From positions 1 to 64,000 of the forward strand of contig NZ_LR134525.1 of the NCBI RefSeq assembly GCF_900638555.1: DNA of 64,000 nt, given 5' to 3'. The notes under the pieces are model-generated. The model saw only the letters and a list, made by a program, of their open reading frames with translations, had not been told where the DNA came from and did no database searches. Source of the DNA: Neisseria meningitidis. GTDB lineage: Bacteria; Pseudomonadota; Gammaproteobacteria; Burkholderiales; Neisseriaceae. The translations under genes were made by a program, and so were the position numbers. Positions 43,090 through 51,881 of this stretch are shown here, one piece after another; position 1 is the first letter of the stretch, and the number at the start of each line of letters is the position of its first letter.

Positions 43090-43380
43090 GTGGAATATTT
43101 TATGTTGCTGGCAACAGACGGGGAGAATGTGTATGAAGCGCGTATGGCGGCACGTCCCGAACACCTCAAACGGCTGGAGACGCTGAAGTCGGAAGGCCGG
43201 CTGTTGACGGCAGGCCCGAATCCTTTGCCGGAGGACTCCAACCGCGTTTCGGGCAGTTTGATTGTGGCGCAGTTCGAGTCTTTGGATGCGGCAGAGGCGT
43301 GGGCGGAAGACGATCCCTATGTTCATGCAGGCGTGTACAGCGAAGTGCTGATCAAGCCGTTTAAAGCGGTGTTCAAATAA
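43090..43380 (+). CDS. yciI: YciI-like protein
   Basis: Small dimeric ferredoxin-like fold protein of the YCII family, of unclear function. The 96-residue product reads VEYFMLLATDGENVYEARMAARPEHLKRLE and DDPYVHAGVYSEVLIKPF, which carries the family's His/Asp pair. No ATG exists at the conserved N-terminus. GTG at 43090 lies 6 bases after a perfect AGGAGG, while TTG at 43084 is too close. Its stop overlaps the bolA ATG by one base (TAATG). Confidence 0.88.
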   Translation: MEYFMLLATDGENVYEARMAARPEHLKRLETLKSEGRLLTAGPNPLPEDSNRVSGSLIVAQFESLDAAEAWAEDDPYVHAGVYSEVLIKPFKAVFK

Positions 43381-43658
43381 TGCCGGCCGTCGATTTGATC
43401 CGCGAACGCCTGCAGACGCTCGATCCGCTGGTGTTGGAAATCGGCGATGAGAGCCATCTGCACAAAGGACACGCGGGCAATACCGGCGGCGGACATTATG
43501 CCGTTTTGGTCGTCAGCGGCCGTTTTGAAGGCGTAAGCCGCCTGAACCGCCAGAAAACGGTCAAATCGCTGCTCAAAGATTTGTTTTCAGACGGCATCAT
43601 CCACGCGCTCGGCATCCGGGCGGCTGCCCCTGACGAGTATTTCCATACGGCGGACTGA
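43380..43658 (+). CDS. bolA: BolA-family protein
   Basis: BolA-like regulator or iron-sulphur trafficking partner of monothiol glutaredoxins. The 92-residue product shows the conserved ESHLHKGHAG (His cluster for cluster binding), HYAVLVVSGRFEG and HALGIRAAAPDEY. A DNA uptake sequence within the gene is read as FSDGI. It forms the operon yciB-yciI-bolA. Confidence 0.95.
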   Translation: MPAVDLIRERLQTLDPLVLEIGDESHLHKGHAGNTGGGHYAVLVVSGRFEGVSRLNRQKTVKSLLKDLFSDGIIHALGIRAAAPDEYFHTAD

Positions 43659-43706
43659 ATGAAGTCTGCCCGAACATTTCAATTTAAAATTTAAAGAGAG
43701 AAGATT

Positions 43707-44573
43707 ATGAAAGCAAAAATCCTGACTTCCGTTGCACTGCTTGCCTGTTCCGGCAGCCTGTTTGCCCAAACGCTGGCAACCGTCAACGGTCAGAAAATCG
43801 ACAGTTCCGTCATCGATGCGCAGGTTGCCGCATTCCGTGCGGAAAACAGCCGTGCCGAAGACACGCCGCAACTGCGCCAATCCCTGCTGGAAAACGAAGT
43901 GGTCAACACCGTGGTCGCACAGGAAGTGAAACGTCTGAAACTCGACCGGTCGGCAGAGTTTAAAAATGCGCTTGCCAAATTGCGTGCCGAAGCGAAAAAG
44001 TCGGGCGACGACAAGAAACCGTCCTTCAAAACCGTTTGGCAGGCGGTAAAATATGGCTTGAACGGCGAGGCATACGCGCTGCATATCGCCAAAACCCAAC
44101 CGGTTTCCGAGCAGGAAGTAAAAGCCGCATATGACAATATCAGCGGTTTTTACAAAGGTACGCAGGAAGTCCAGTTGGGCGAAATCCTGACCGACAAGGA
44201 AGAAAATGCAAAAAAAGCGGTTGCCGACTTGAAGGCGAAAAAAGGTTTCGATGCCGTCTTGAAACAATATTCCCTCAACGACCGTACCAAACAGACCGGC
44301 GCGCCGGTCGGATATGTGCCGCTGAAAGATTTGGAACAGGGTGTTCCGCCGCTTTATCAGGCAATTAAGGACTTGAAAAAAGGCGAATTTACGGCAACGC
44401 CGCTGAAAAACGGCGATTTCTACGGCGTTTATTATGTCAACGACAGCCGCGAGGTAAAAGTGCCTTCTTTTGATGAAATGAAAGGACAGATTGCCGGCAA
44501 CCTTCAGGCGGAACGGATTGACCGTGCCGTCGGTGCACTGTTGGGCAAGGCAAACATCAAACCTGCAAAATAA
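43707..44573 (+). CDS. Periplasmic peptidyl-prolyl isomerase (PpiC/SurA-type)
   Basis: Parvulin-type foldase for exported proteins. The 288-residue product has a signal peptide (MKAKILTSVALLACSGSLFAQ; the Cys in LLACSG could be a lipobox, but the context is weak). An N-terminal helical chaperone part follows (to about 150), then the rotamase domain (EVQLGEILTDKEENAKKAVADL, GAPVGYVPLKDLEQGVPPLYQAIKDLKKGEF). AGAGAGAAG precedes the ATG. A related gene follows 70 bases on. Confidence 0.9.
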   Translation: MKAKILTSVALLACSGSLFAQTLATVNGQKIDSSVIDAQVAAFRAENSRAEDTPQLRQSLLENEVVNTVVAQEVKRLKLDRSAEFKNALAKLRAEAKKSGDDKKPSFKTVWQAVKYGLNGEAYALHIAKTQPVSEQEVKAAYDNISGFYKGTQEVQLGEILTDKEENAKKAVADLKAKKGFDAVLKQYSLNDRTKQTGAPVGYVPLKDLEQGVPPLYQAIKDLKKGEFTATPLKNGDFYGVYYVNDSREVKVPSFDEMKGQIAGNLQAERIDRAVGALLGKANIKPAK

Positions 44574-44643
44574 TTCTGAAAACGGGATACGGCGGCAAGA
44601 CGTTCAGACAGGCGTTTTGCCGCCGCGCAGGACAGGGAATACC

Positions 44644-45402
44644 ATGAAACAGAAAAAAACCGCTGCCGCAGTTATTGCTGCAATGTTGGCAGGTTTTGCG
44701 GCAGCCAAAGCACCCGAAATCGACCCGGCTTTGGTGGATACGCTGGTGGCGCAGATCATGCAGCAGGCAGACCGGCATGCGGAGCAGTCCCAAAAACCGG
44801 ACGGGCAGGCAATCCGAAACGATGCCGTCCGTCGGCTGCAAACTTTGGAAGTTTTGAAAAACAGGGCATTGAAGGAAGGTTTGGATAAGGATAAGGATGT
44901 CCAAAACCGCTTTAAAATCGCCGAAGCGTCTTTTTATGCCGAGGAGTACGTCCGTTTTCTGGAACGTTCGGAAACGGTTTCCGAAAGCGCACTGCGTCAG
45001 TTTTATGAGCGGCAAATCCGCATGATCAAATTGCAGCAGGTCAGCTTCGCAACCGAAGAGGAGGCGCGTCAGGCGCAGCAGCTCCTGCTCAAAGGGCTGT
45101 CTTTTGAAGGGCTGATGAAGCGTTATCCGAACGACGAGCAGGCTTTTGACGGTTTCATTATGGCGCAGCAGCTTCCCGAGCCGCTGGCTTCGCAGTTTGC
45201 AGCGATGAATCGGGGCGACGTTACCCGCGATCCGGTCAAATTGGGCGAACGCTATTATCTGTTCAAACTCAGCGAGGTCGGGAAAAACCCCGACGCGCAG
45301 CCTTTCGAGTTGGTCAGAAACCAGTTGGAACAAGGTTTGAGACAGGAAAAAGCCCGCTTGAAAATCGATGCCATTTTGGAAGAAAACGGTGTCAAACCGT
45401 AA
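44644..45402 (+). CDS. Second PpiC-type periplasmic protein
   Basis: A 252-residue exported paralogue-like protein with signal peptide MKQKKTAAAVIAAMLAGFAAAKA. The helical region holds an EVLKNRALKEGLDKDKDVQ block. The C-terminal half is a PpiC-like domain (IKLQQVSFATEEEARQAQQLL, EPLASQFAAMNRGDVTRDPVKLGERYYLFKL). Length and plan match the preceding gene, suggesting a duplication followed by divergence. The start at 44644 was chosen for the signal peptide; longer frames overlap the upstream gene. Whether it isomerises prolines or only chaperones is unknown. Confidence 0.82.
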   Translation: MKQKKTAAAVIAAMLAGFAAAKAPEIDPALVDTLVAQIMQQADRHAEQSQKPDGQAIRNDAVRRLQTLEVLKNRALKEGLDKDKDVQNRFKIAEASFYAEEYVRFLERSETVSESALRQFYERQIRMIKLQQVSFATEEEARQAQQLLLKGLSFEGLMKRYPNDEQAFDGFIMAQQLPEPLASQFAAMNRGDVTRDPVKLGERYYLFKLSEVGKNPDAQPFELVRNQLEQGLRQEKARLKIDAILEENGVKP

Positions 45403-45419
45403 TGGCATTTCCGATACCG

Positions 45420-45448
45420 ATGCCGTCTGAAGCCTTTTCAGACGGCAT
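45420..45448 (+). terminator. Uptake-sequence hairpin before dtd
   Basis: ATGCCGTCTGAA at 45420 and TTCAGACGGCAT at 45437, 17 bases after the PpiC-type gene and 28 before dtd. Confidence 0.8.
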
Positions 45449-45475
45449 TGCACGTTCAGGTAAGGAGGACGGCTT

Positions 45476-45966
45476 ATGCGTGCGGTCATACAGAAAACGG
45501 TAGGTGCAAAGGTGGATGTCGTGTCCGAAAACGGCACGGAAACCTGCGGCAAAATCGACGGCGGATTCGTCGTACTGCTCGGTGTAACGCATAGCGACAT
45601 AGAAAAAGATGCACGCTATGTCGCCGACAAAATCGCCCATTTGCGCGTGTTTGAAGACGGTGAGGGCAAGTTGAACCTGTCTTTGAAGGATGTCGGGGAT
45701 CCGTGCTGCTGGTGTCGCAGTTTACGCTTTATGCCGATGCGGCAAGCGGCCGGCGGCCGTCATTTTCGAAAGCCGCACCTGCAGAACAGGCAAAACGGCT
45801 TTATCTGCATACGGCAGAACTGTTGCGCGGGCACGGGATTCATGTCGAAACAGGGCGTTTCCGCACGCATATGCAGGTGTCGCTCTGCAACGACGGGCCG
45901 GTAACTATACTGCTGGACTCTTTCATGACGCGGATTTCCCCAAAAATGAAGGTTGTTCCGGATTGA
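45476..45966 (+). pseudogene. dtd: D-aminoacyl-tRNA deacylase, frameshifted
   Basis: Dtd removes D-amino acids from mischarged tRNA. The N-terminal part ([15 protein letters not shown]...LSLKDVG) reads from 45476 with a strong AAGGAGG site. The catalytic part ([20 protein letters not shown], then [11 protein letters not shown]) is in another frame. The join falls in GTCGGGGATCC at about 45695. With five G instead of four, the frame would read [17 protein letters not shown], the expected sequence. All catalytic residues are otherwise intact, so the break is one missing base: either a recent inactivation or a sequence error. Confidence 0.9.
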
Positions 45967-45996
45967 AATTGAATCCGCAATGATGAAATATCGACA

Positions 45997-47006
45997 ATGA
46001 ACGACAATACACACACCCTTCCCCGCGCCGCCTTTCCGTCGCCCCGATGCTCGACTGGACGGACAGGCACTACCGTTATATGGCGCGCCAGATTACCCGC
46101 AATACTTGGCTGTACAGCGAAATGGTCAACGCCGGCGCGATTGTTTACGGCGACAAAGACCGCTTTTTGATGTTTAACGAAGGCGAGCAGCCCGTCGCCC
46201 TGCAACTGGGCGGCAGCGACCCGTCCGATTTGGCGAAAGCCGCCAAAGCCGCCGAAGAATACGGCTACAACGAGGTCAACCTCAACTGCGGCTGCCCCAG
46301 TCCGCGCGTCCAGAAAGGCGCGTTCGGCGCGTGTCTGATGAACGAAGTCGGGCTGGTTGCCGACTGCCTCAACGCCATGCAGGACGCGGTCGGTATTCCC
46401 GTTACCGTCAAACACCGCATCGGTGTGGACAGGCAGACCGAATACCAAACCGTTGCCGATTTCGTCGGCACGCTGCGCGACAAAACCGCCTGCAAAACCT
46501 TCATCGTCCACGCCCGCAACGCTTGGCTGGACGGTCTTTCCCCCAAAGAAAACCGCGACGTTCCCCCGTTGAAATACGATTACGTTTACCGCCTCAAGCA
46601 GGAGTTTCCCGGGCTGGAAATCATCATCAACGGCGGCATCACCACCAACGAAGCAATCGCCGGACACCTGCAACACGTTGACGGCGTGATGGTCGGGCGC
46701 GAGGCGTACCACAACCCGATGGTGATGCGCGAATGGGACAGATTGTTTTACGGCGACACTGCGAACCCGATCGGATACGCCGATTTGGTGCAACGCCTCT
46801 ACACATACAGCCAAGCCCAAATCCAAGCCGGACGCGGCACAATCCTGCGCCATATCGTCCGTCACAGCCTCGGGCTGATGCACGGCTTGAAAGGCGCGCG
46901 GACTTGGCGGCGTATGCTTTCCGACGCAACGCTCTTGAAAGACAACGACGGCAGCCTGATTCTCGAAGCGTGGAAAGAGGTCGAACGGGCAAATACGCGC
47001 GAATAG
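45997..47006 (+). CDS. dusA: tRNA-dihydrouridine synthase A, with probable N-terminal frameshift
   Basis: FMN enzyme that reduces uridine 20/20a in the tRNA D loop. The main frame (from MLDWTDRHYRYMARQ at 46047) keeps NLNCGCPSPRVQKGAFGACL with the catalytic Cys, TVKHRIGVD, FIVHARNAWLDGLSPKENR, IINGGITT and DGVMVGREAYHNP. The family start MNDNTHTLPPRRLSVAPMLDWTD requires one more C in the run of four C at 46021-46024; as given, the ATG at 45997 reads into a wrong frame. Starting at 46047 would lose the first strand (RLSVAP) and lacks a ribosome site. The protein is thus either truncated and likely inactive, or the base is a sequencing error. Confidence 0.85.
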
Positions 47007-47026
47007 GGCGGGGCTGTATGTGTGAA

Positions 47027-47053
47027 ATGCCGTCTGAAGGCTTCAGACGGCAT
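47027..47053. terminator. Uptake-sequence hairpin between dusA and gluQ
   Basis: ATGCCGTCTGAA at 47027 and TTCAGACGGCAT at 47042, between convergent genes. Confidence 0.85.
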
Positions 47054-47075
47054 TTGTGCGTTTGTCGGGCGGTGT

Positions 47076-47963
47076 TTAGGGGGTGGTAATGGCGTGTTTC
47101 GGCACTTTGTCCATATCCCAGTGTGCCACCGCCCAGTCGAGCAGTTCGGCAGGGCGGTCGGCTTCCGGTGCTTCGGGCAGGTTGAGGTAACGGAACACTT
47201 GGCGGAGGAGTTGTTCGCGGCGGTTTAAATCCAATGCGGGTGCGAGCGTCTGTTTCGACCATTTCTGCCCTTGTGCGTTGGTCAGCAGCGGCAGGTGGGC
47301 ATATTGCGGTGTCGGAACGTCCAAACACTGCTGCAAATAGATTTGGCGCGGCGTAGAAACGAGCAGGTCTTGTCCGCGGACGATGTGGGTAACGCCCTGT
47401 TCGGCATCGTCGGCAACGACGGCGAGTTGGTATGCCCAGTAACCGTCTGCACGAAGCAGGACGAAATCGCCGATGTCGCCGGCGAGGTTTTGGGCGTAAC
47501 CGCCGACGATGCCGTCTGAAAAACCGATAACGCGGTCGGGGACGCGGATGCGCCACGCCGGCTGTTTGCCTTGCGGTGCAGGGCGTTGCTGCGGATTGCG
47601 GCAGCGTCCGTTATAGACGAACCCGTCTGCGCCCCGCCTTGCCCCGGTCTGCCAGTCTTTGCGGCTGCAATGGCAGGGATAGACCAGTCCGGCGGTTTGC
47701 AGACGGCATAGTGTTTCTTCATACAGGGCGTAACGGCGGCTCTGATAGGCGACTTCTCCGTCCCACTCGAATCCGAATGCCTCAAGCGTGTGCAGGATAT
47801 GGTTTGCCGCCCCCGGCATTTCGCGCGGCGGATCGAGGTCTTCCATGCGGACCAGCCATTTGCCGCCGTTTGAGCGTGCATCGGCATAGGAAGCGGCGGC
47901 GGTCAGCAGCGAGCCGATGTGGAGCAGCCCGGTCGGGCTGGGGGCGAAACGTCCTGTGTACAT
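47076..47963 (-). CDS. gluQ: Glutamyl-Q tRNA(Asp) synthetase
   Basis: Attaches glutamate to the queuosine base of tRNA-Asp without needing tRNA-Glu. The 295-residue protein is a truncated GluRS: it keeps the HIGH-like site ([22 protein letters not shown]), the zinc ligands ([20 protein letters not shown]) and a KMSK-like loop ([10 protein letters not shown]). It lacks the anticodon-binding domain, the hallmark of GluQRS. It depends on queuosine made with the help of queF and yhhQ earlier in this window. Confidence 0.95.
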   Translation of the reverse strand: MYTGRFAPSPTGLLHIGSLLTAAASYADARSNGGKWLVRMEDLDPPREMPGAANHILHTLEAFGFEWDGEVAYQSRRYALYEETLCRLQTAGLVYPCHCSRKDWQTGARRGADGFVYNGRCRNPQQRPAPQGKQPAWRIRVPDRVIGFSDGIVGGYAQNLAGDIGDFVLLRADGYWAYQLAVVADDAEQGVTHIVRGQDLLVSTPRQIYLQQCLDVPTPQYAHLPLLTNAQGQKWSKQTLAPALDLNRREQLLRQVFRYLNLPEAPEADRPAELLDWAVAHWDMDKVPKHAITTP

Positions 47964-47979
47964 ATCCGGTACGGCCCCT

Positions 47980-48270
47980 TTATTTAAGACTATTAATCAA
48001 AGCCATTATCTCATCTTTATTCAGTTCCATCCCGGGTTCTTCAAGTAAGGTTAAATCATATAGGGCATTATATTGCTCTTCGGTAGCTGAACCATCCATA
48101 AGGCCGGACGAGAAAAAATCGAAGGCTCTATCTGCGATTCTCTCATTACTTGCATTTCTACTAACCAGTTTCATCAATTCTGTATATATTGTATGGGGAG
48201 GTACCGGATTCTTAAAAATCAGATCTGAATAAATTTCATTGGGTGAAATGATTTCGAGTGCTTTTGCCAT
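47980..48270 (-). CDS. Small protein of unknown function upstream of gluQ
   Basis: I do not recognise a family. A 96-residue soluble acidic protein, [20 protein letters not shown] to [14 protein letters not shown], with no signal peptide or membrane span. It is more AT-rich than its neighbours (tal, gluQ), hinting at acquired DNA. A ribosome site (AAAAGGAAA) precedes the ATG at 48270. It stops 16 bases before gluQ on the same strand, so it can share the transcript. Confidence 0.75.
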   Translation of the reverse strand: MAKALEIISPNEIYSDLIFKNPVPPHTIYTELMKLVSRNASNERIADRAFDFFSSGLMDGSATEEQYNALYDLTLLEEPGMELNKDEIMALINSLK

Positions 48271-48378
48271 GATTCTATTTCCTTTTGTGTTGGTGGGTAA
48301 TGTCGTGCATTAACTTCTTGCCCATTAATATTTTTAGGGTGAATCCTTGATATGCCGCACTGTGTCCGGTCAAACGGG

Positions 48379-48407
48379 CGATGCCGTCTGAAAGCCTTTC
48401 AGACGGC
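48379..48407 (-). terminator. Uptake-sequence hairpin after tal
   Basis: ATGCCGTCTGAA at 48379 and TTCAGACGGCAT at 48396, 16 bases beyond the tal stop on the minus strand. Confidence 0.8.
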
Positions 48408-48422
48408 ATCGGGATGAAAAGT

Positions 48423-49478
48423 TTAAACCAACGGTGCGAGCAGTTTTTCAAAGGCTTCTTCAAATTGTTTCAAACCGTCTTCCTGCAAACGCGCCGCCAA
48501 GGTTTCGACATCGATGCCGAGCGCGGCAATTTCGGCAAGCTGCGCTTGCGCTTCGTCCGCGCCTTCGGTCAGCGTGGCTTTGGCTGTGCCGTGGTCGATA
48601 AAGGCTTTGAGCGTGGCATCGGGAACGGTGTTGACGGTGTGCGCGCCGATCAGGCTGTCAACGTAGAGCGTGTCGGGATAGGCTGGGTTTTTCACGCCGG
48701 TAGATGCCCATAAAAGCTGCACGCGGTTTGCGCCTTGGGCTTCCAGTGCGGCAAATTCGGGGGCGGTGAAATATTGTTCCCAATCTTGATAGGCGGCTTT
48801 GGCAAGGGCGATGGCGATTTTGCCTTTGAGCCGGTCGGGCAGTGTTGTGTCCAGCGCACTGTCCACACGCGAGATGAAGAAGCTGGCGACGACGTGGATA
48901 TGGGCAACGCTTTGTCCGGCTGCCAAGCGTTTGGCAATGCCGCGCGCGTAGGCGGCGTAGGCTTTGAGGGTTTGGGCGCGTGAGAACAGCAGGGTCAGGT
49001 TCACGCTGATGCCGTCTGAAACGAGGGTTTCGAGCGCATCGATGCCTGCGTCGGTGGCAGGCACTTTAATCATCGCGTTTTTGCACCCGATGGCGGCGTA
49101 GAGGCGGCGCGCTTCTTCAACCGTGCCTTGCGCGTCTTTGGACAATTCGGGCGAAACTTCGAGGCTGACGAAGCCGGTTTTGCCGCCGGTGGATTCGTGT
49201 TCGGCAAGACAGACGCCGCAGGCGGCACGCACATCGGCAACCGCCATCGTTTCGTAGCGTTGTTTGGGGGTCAGGTCTTGCTGCTTGAGGGCGGCAACCT
49301 CGTCGGCGTAAAGCGCATCGCCGGCGAAGGCTTTTTGAAAGATGGCGGGATTGGAAGTTACGCCGCACACGCCTTGTTTCAGCATTTGCGCCAATTCGCC
49401 GCTTTGCACGAGCGAGCGGGAAAGGTTGTCCAGCCAGATTTGTTGTCCTAATGCTTTAACGTCCGATAAAATAGTCAT
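48423..49478 (-). CDS. tal: Transaldolase
   Basis: Moves a dihydroxyacetone unit between sugar phosphates in the pentose phosphate pathway. The 351-residue product belongs to the longer actinobacterial/plant-like subgroup. It shows [16 protein letters not shown] at the start, [26 protein letters not shown], the Schiff-base Lys in [23 protein letters not shown] and [14 protein letters not shown]. It is divergent from kdsD, 96 bases away. Confidence 0.95.
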   Translation of the reverse strand: MTILSDVKALGQQIWLDNLSRSLVQSGELAQMLKQGVCGVTSNPAIFQKAFAGDALYADEVAALKQQDLTPKQRYETMAVADVRAACGVCLAEHESTGGKTGFVSLEVSPELSKDAQGTVEEARRLYAAIGCKNAMIKVPATDAGIDALETLVSDGISVNLTLLFSRAQTLKAYAAYARGIAKRLAAGQSVAHIHVVASFFISRVDSALDTTLPDRLKGKIAIALAKAAYQDWEQYFTAPEFAALEAQGANRVQLLWASTGVKNPAYPDTLYVDSLIGAHTVNTVPDATLKAFIDHGTAKATLTEGADEAQAQLAEIAALGIDVETLAARLQEDGLKQFEEAFEKLLAPLV

Positions 49479-49574
49479 TTCTGATTCCTTTGGATGGATG
49501 TGTATGTTTCAAAGGCTTATGCTACCCCGATTCGGAAATTTTGGGTAGTTTTATTACAGCAAAGGCGGATGGCG

Positions 49575-50549
49575 ATGGCAGGAAACGAAAAATATCTTGA
49601 TTGGGCACGCGAAGTGTTGCACACCGAAGCGGAAGGCTTGCGCGAAATTGCGGCGGATTTGGACGAAAACTTCGCCCTTGCGGCGGACGCGTTGTTGCAC
49701 TGCAAAGGCAGGGTCGTTATCACGGGCATGGGCAAGTCGGGACATATCGGGCGCAAAATGGCGGCAACCATGGCCTCGACCGGCACGCCCGCGTTTTTCG
49801 TCCACCCTGCGGAAGCGGCACACGGCGATTTGGGCATGATTGTGGACAACGACGTGGTCGTCGCGATTTCCAATTCCGGTGAAAGCGACGAAATCGCCGC
49901 CATCATCCCCGCGCTCAAACGCAAAGATATCACGCTTGTCTGCATCACCGCCCGCCCCGATTCAACCATGGCGCGCCATGCCGACATCCACATCACGGCG
50001 TCGGTTTCCAAAGAAGCCTGCCCGCTGGGGCTTGCCCCGACCACCAGCACCACCGCCGTTATGGCTTTGGGCGATGCGTTGGCGGTTGTCCTGCTGCGCG
50101 CCCGCGCGTTCACGCCCGACGACTTCGCCTTGAGCCACCCTGCCGGCAGCCTCGGCAAACGCCTACTTTTGCGCGTTGCCGACATTATGCACAAAGGCGG
50201 CGGCCTGCCTGCCGTCCGACTCGGCACGCCCTTGAAAGAAGCCATCGTCAGCATGAGTGAAAAAGGGCTGGGCATGTTGGCGGTAACGGACGGGCAAGGC
50301 CGTCTGAAAGGCGTATTCACCGACGGCGATTTGCGCCGCCTGTTTCAAGAATGCGACAATTTTACCGGTCTTTCGATAGACGAAGTCATGCATACGCATC
50401 CTAAAACCATCTCCGCCGAACGTCTCGCCACCGAAGCCCTGAAAGTCATGCAGGCAAACCATGTGAACGGGCTTCTGGTTACCGATGCAGATGGCGTGCT
50501 GATCGGCGCGCTGAATATGCACGACCTTTTGGCGGCGCGGATTGTATAG
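49575..50549 (+). CDS. kdsD: Arabinose-5-phosphate isomerase
   Basis: Converts ribulose 5-phosphate to arabinose 5-phosphate, the first step to Kdo. The 324-residue product has a SIS domain (VVITGMGKSGHIGRKMAATMASTGTP, AISNSGESDEIAAIIPALKR, GLAPTTSTTAVMALGDALAV) and two CBS domains (from about 205: VADIMHKGGGLPAV, and IDEVMHTHPKTISAE). The start at 49575 has AAAGG 9 bases upstream; ATG at 49569 is only 3 bases from it. The TAG stop lies within the first bases of a Correia element. First gene of the kdsDC-lptCAB group. Confidence 0.96.
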   Translation: MAGNEKYLDWAREVLHTEAEGLREIAADLDENFALAADALLHCKGRVVITGMGKSGHIGRKMAATMASTGTPAFFVHPAEAAHGDLGMIVDNDVVVAISNSGESDEIAAIIPALKRKDITLVCITARPDSTMARHADIHITASVSKEACPLGLAPTTSTTAVMALGDALAVVLLRARAFTPDDFALSHPAGSLGKRLLLRVADIMHKGGGLPAVRLGTPLKEAIVSMSEKGLGMLAVTDGQGRLKGVFTDGDLRRLFQECDNFTGLSIDEVMHTHPKTISAERLATEALKVMQANHVNGLLVTDADGVLIGALNMHDLLAARIV

Positions 50550-50699
50550 TGGATTAACAAAAACCAGTACGGCGTTGCCTCGCCTTAGCTCAAAGAGAAC
50601 GATTCTCTAAGGTGCTGAAGCACCAAGTGAATCGGTTCCGTACTATCTGTACTGTCTGCGGCTTCGTCGCCTTGTCCTGATTTTTGTTAATCCACTATA
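50545..50699. repeat. Correia element, full length, between kdsD and kdsC
   Basis: 155 bases from TATAGTGGATTAACAAAAACC to TTAATCCACTATA. Its first five bases contain the kdsD stop codon. It interrupts what is otherwise a compact LPS gene cluster and may process or promote the downstream message. Confidence 0.95.
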
Positions 50700-50766
50700 T
50701 AAGGCGTTGCAGCCGTTTCAGACGGCATTTGTGGTAAGATATGCCGTCTGAAAACAAGGAAATCCC

Positions 50767-51303
50767 ATGCAGGCAATTTCTCCCGAATTACAGGCGCGCG
50801 CCGCCAAAATCAAACTGTTGATCCTGGATGTGGACGGCGTTTTGACCGACGGGCGCATCTTTATCCGCGATAACGGCGAAGAAATCAAATCGTTTCACAC
50901 ACTGGACGGACACGGTCTGAAAATGCTTCAGGCAAGCGGCGTGCAGACTGCGATTATCACAGGTCGGGACGCGCCCTCCGTCGGCATCCGCGTCAAACAG
51001 TTGGGCATAAATTACTACTTCAAAGGCATTTCGGACAAACGCGCCGCGTATGAAGAGCTGCGCGCTCAGGTCGGCGTGGAAGAAGCCGAGTGTGCCTTTG
51101 TCGGCGACGACGTGGTCGATTTGCCCGTTATGGTACGCTGCGGATTGCCGGTTGCCGTCCCCGACGCGCATTGGTTTACGCTGCAACACGCCGCCTATAT
51201 TGCCAAACGCCCCGGCGGTGCGGGCGCGGTGCGCGAAGTGTGCGACCTGATTATGCAGGCGCAAGGGACTTTGGGCGCGGCTTTGAACGAGTACATCAAA
51301 TGA
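50767..51303 (+). CDS. kdsC: 3-deoxy-D-manno-octulosonate 8-phosphate phosphatase
   Basis: HAD-family phosphatase releasing free Kdo for lipid A-core synthesis. The 178-residue product has LLILDVDGVLTDGRIFI (catalytic Asp pair), IITGRDAPSVGIRVK, and FVGDDVVDLPVMVRCGLPVAV. The start follows AAGGAAATCCC. Its stop TGA overlaps the lptC ATG (ATGA). Confidence 0.97.
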   Translation: MQAISPELQARAAKIKLLILDVDGVLTDGRIFIRDNGEEIKSFHTLDGHGLKMLQASGVQTAIITGRDAPSVGIRVKQLGINYYFKGISDKRAAYEELRAQVGVEEAECAFVGDDVVDLPVMVRCGLPVAVPDAHWFTLQHAAYIAKRPGGAGAVREVCDLIMQAQGTLGAALNEYIK

Positions 51304-51881
51304 AAGTAAGATGGCGGTACGGAATTGCGTTCCCATTGATATTGGCGGTTGCCTTGGGCAGCCTGTCGGCATGGTTGGGACGCATCAGCGAAGTCGAGAT
51401 TGAAGAAGTCAGGCTCAATCCCGACGAACCGCAATACACAATGGACGGATTGGATGGCAGGCGGTTTGACGAACAGGGATACTTGAAAGAACATTTGAGT
51501 TCGAAGGGCGCGAAACAGTTTCCCGAAAGCAGCGACATTCATTTCGACTCACCGCATCTCGTGTTCTTCCAAGAAGGCAGGTTGTTGTACGAAGTCGGCA
51601 GCGATGAAGCCGTTTACCATACCGAAAACAAACAGGTTCTTTTTAAAAACAACGTTGTGCTGACCAAAACCGCCGACGGCAAACGGCAGGCGGGTAAAGT
51701 TGAAGCCGAAAAGCTGCACGTCGATACCGAATCTCAATATGCCCAAACCGATACGCCTGTCAGTTTCCAATATGGTGCATCGCACGGTCAGGCGGGCGGC
51801 ATGACTTACGACCACAAAACAGGCATGTTGAACTTCTCATCTAAAGTGAAAGCCACGATTTATGATACAAAAGATATGTAA
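51300..51881 (+). CDS. lptC: LptC, LPS transport bridge protein
   Basis: Bitopic inner-membrane protein that passes LPS from LptBFG to LptA. The 193-residue product has one N-terminal membrane span (YGIAFPLILAVALGSLSAWLG) and a periplasmic beta-jellyroll (VRLNPDEPQYTMDGLDGRRFDEQGYLK, MTYDHKTGMLNFSSKVKATI). It overlaps kdsC by 4 bases and lptA by 20, consistent with translational coupling. Confidence 0.94.
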   Translation: MKVRWRYGIAFPLILAVALGSLSAWLGRISEVEIEEVRLNPDEPQYTMDGLDGRRFDEQGYLKEHLSSKGAKQFPESSDIHFDSPHLVFFQEGRLLYEVGSDEAVYHTENKQVLFKNNVVLTKTADGKRQAGKVEAEKLHVDTESQYAQTDTPVSFQYGASHGQAGGMTYDHKTGMLNFSSKVKATIYDTKDM

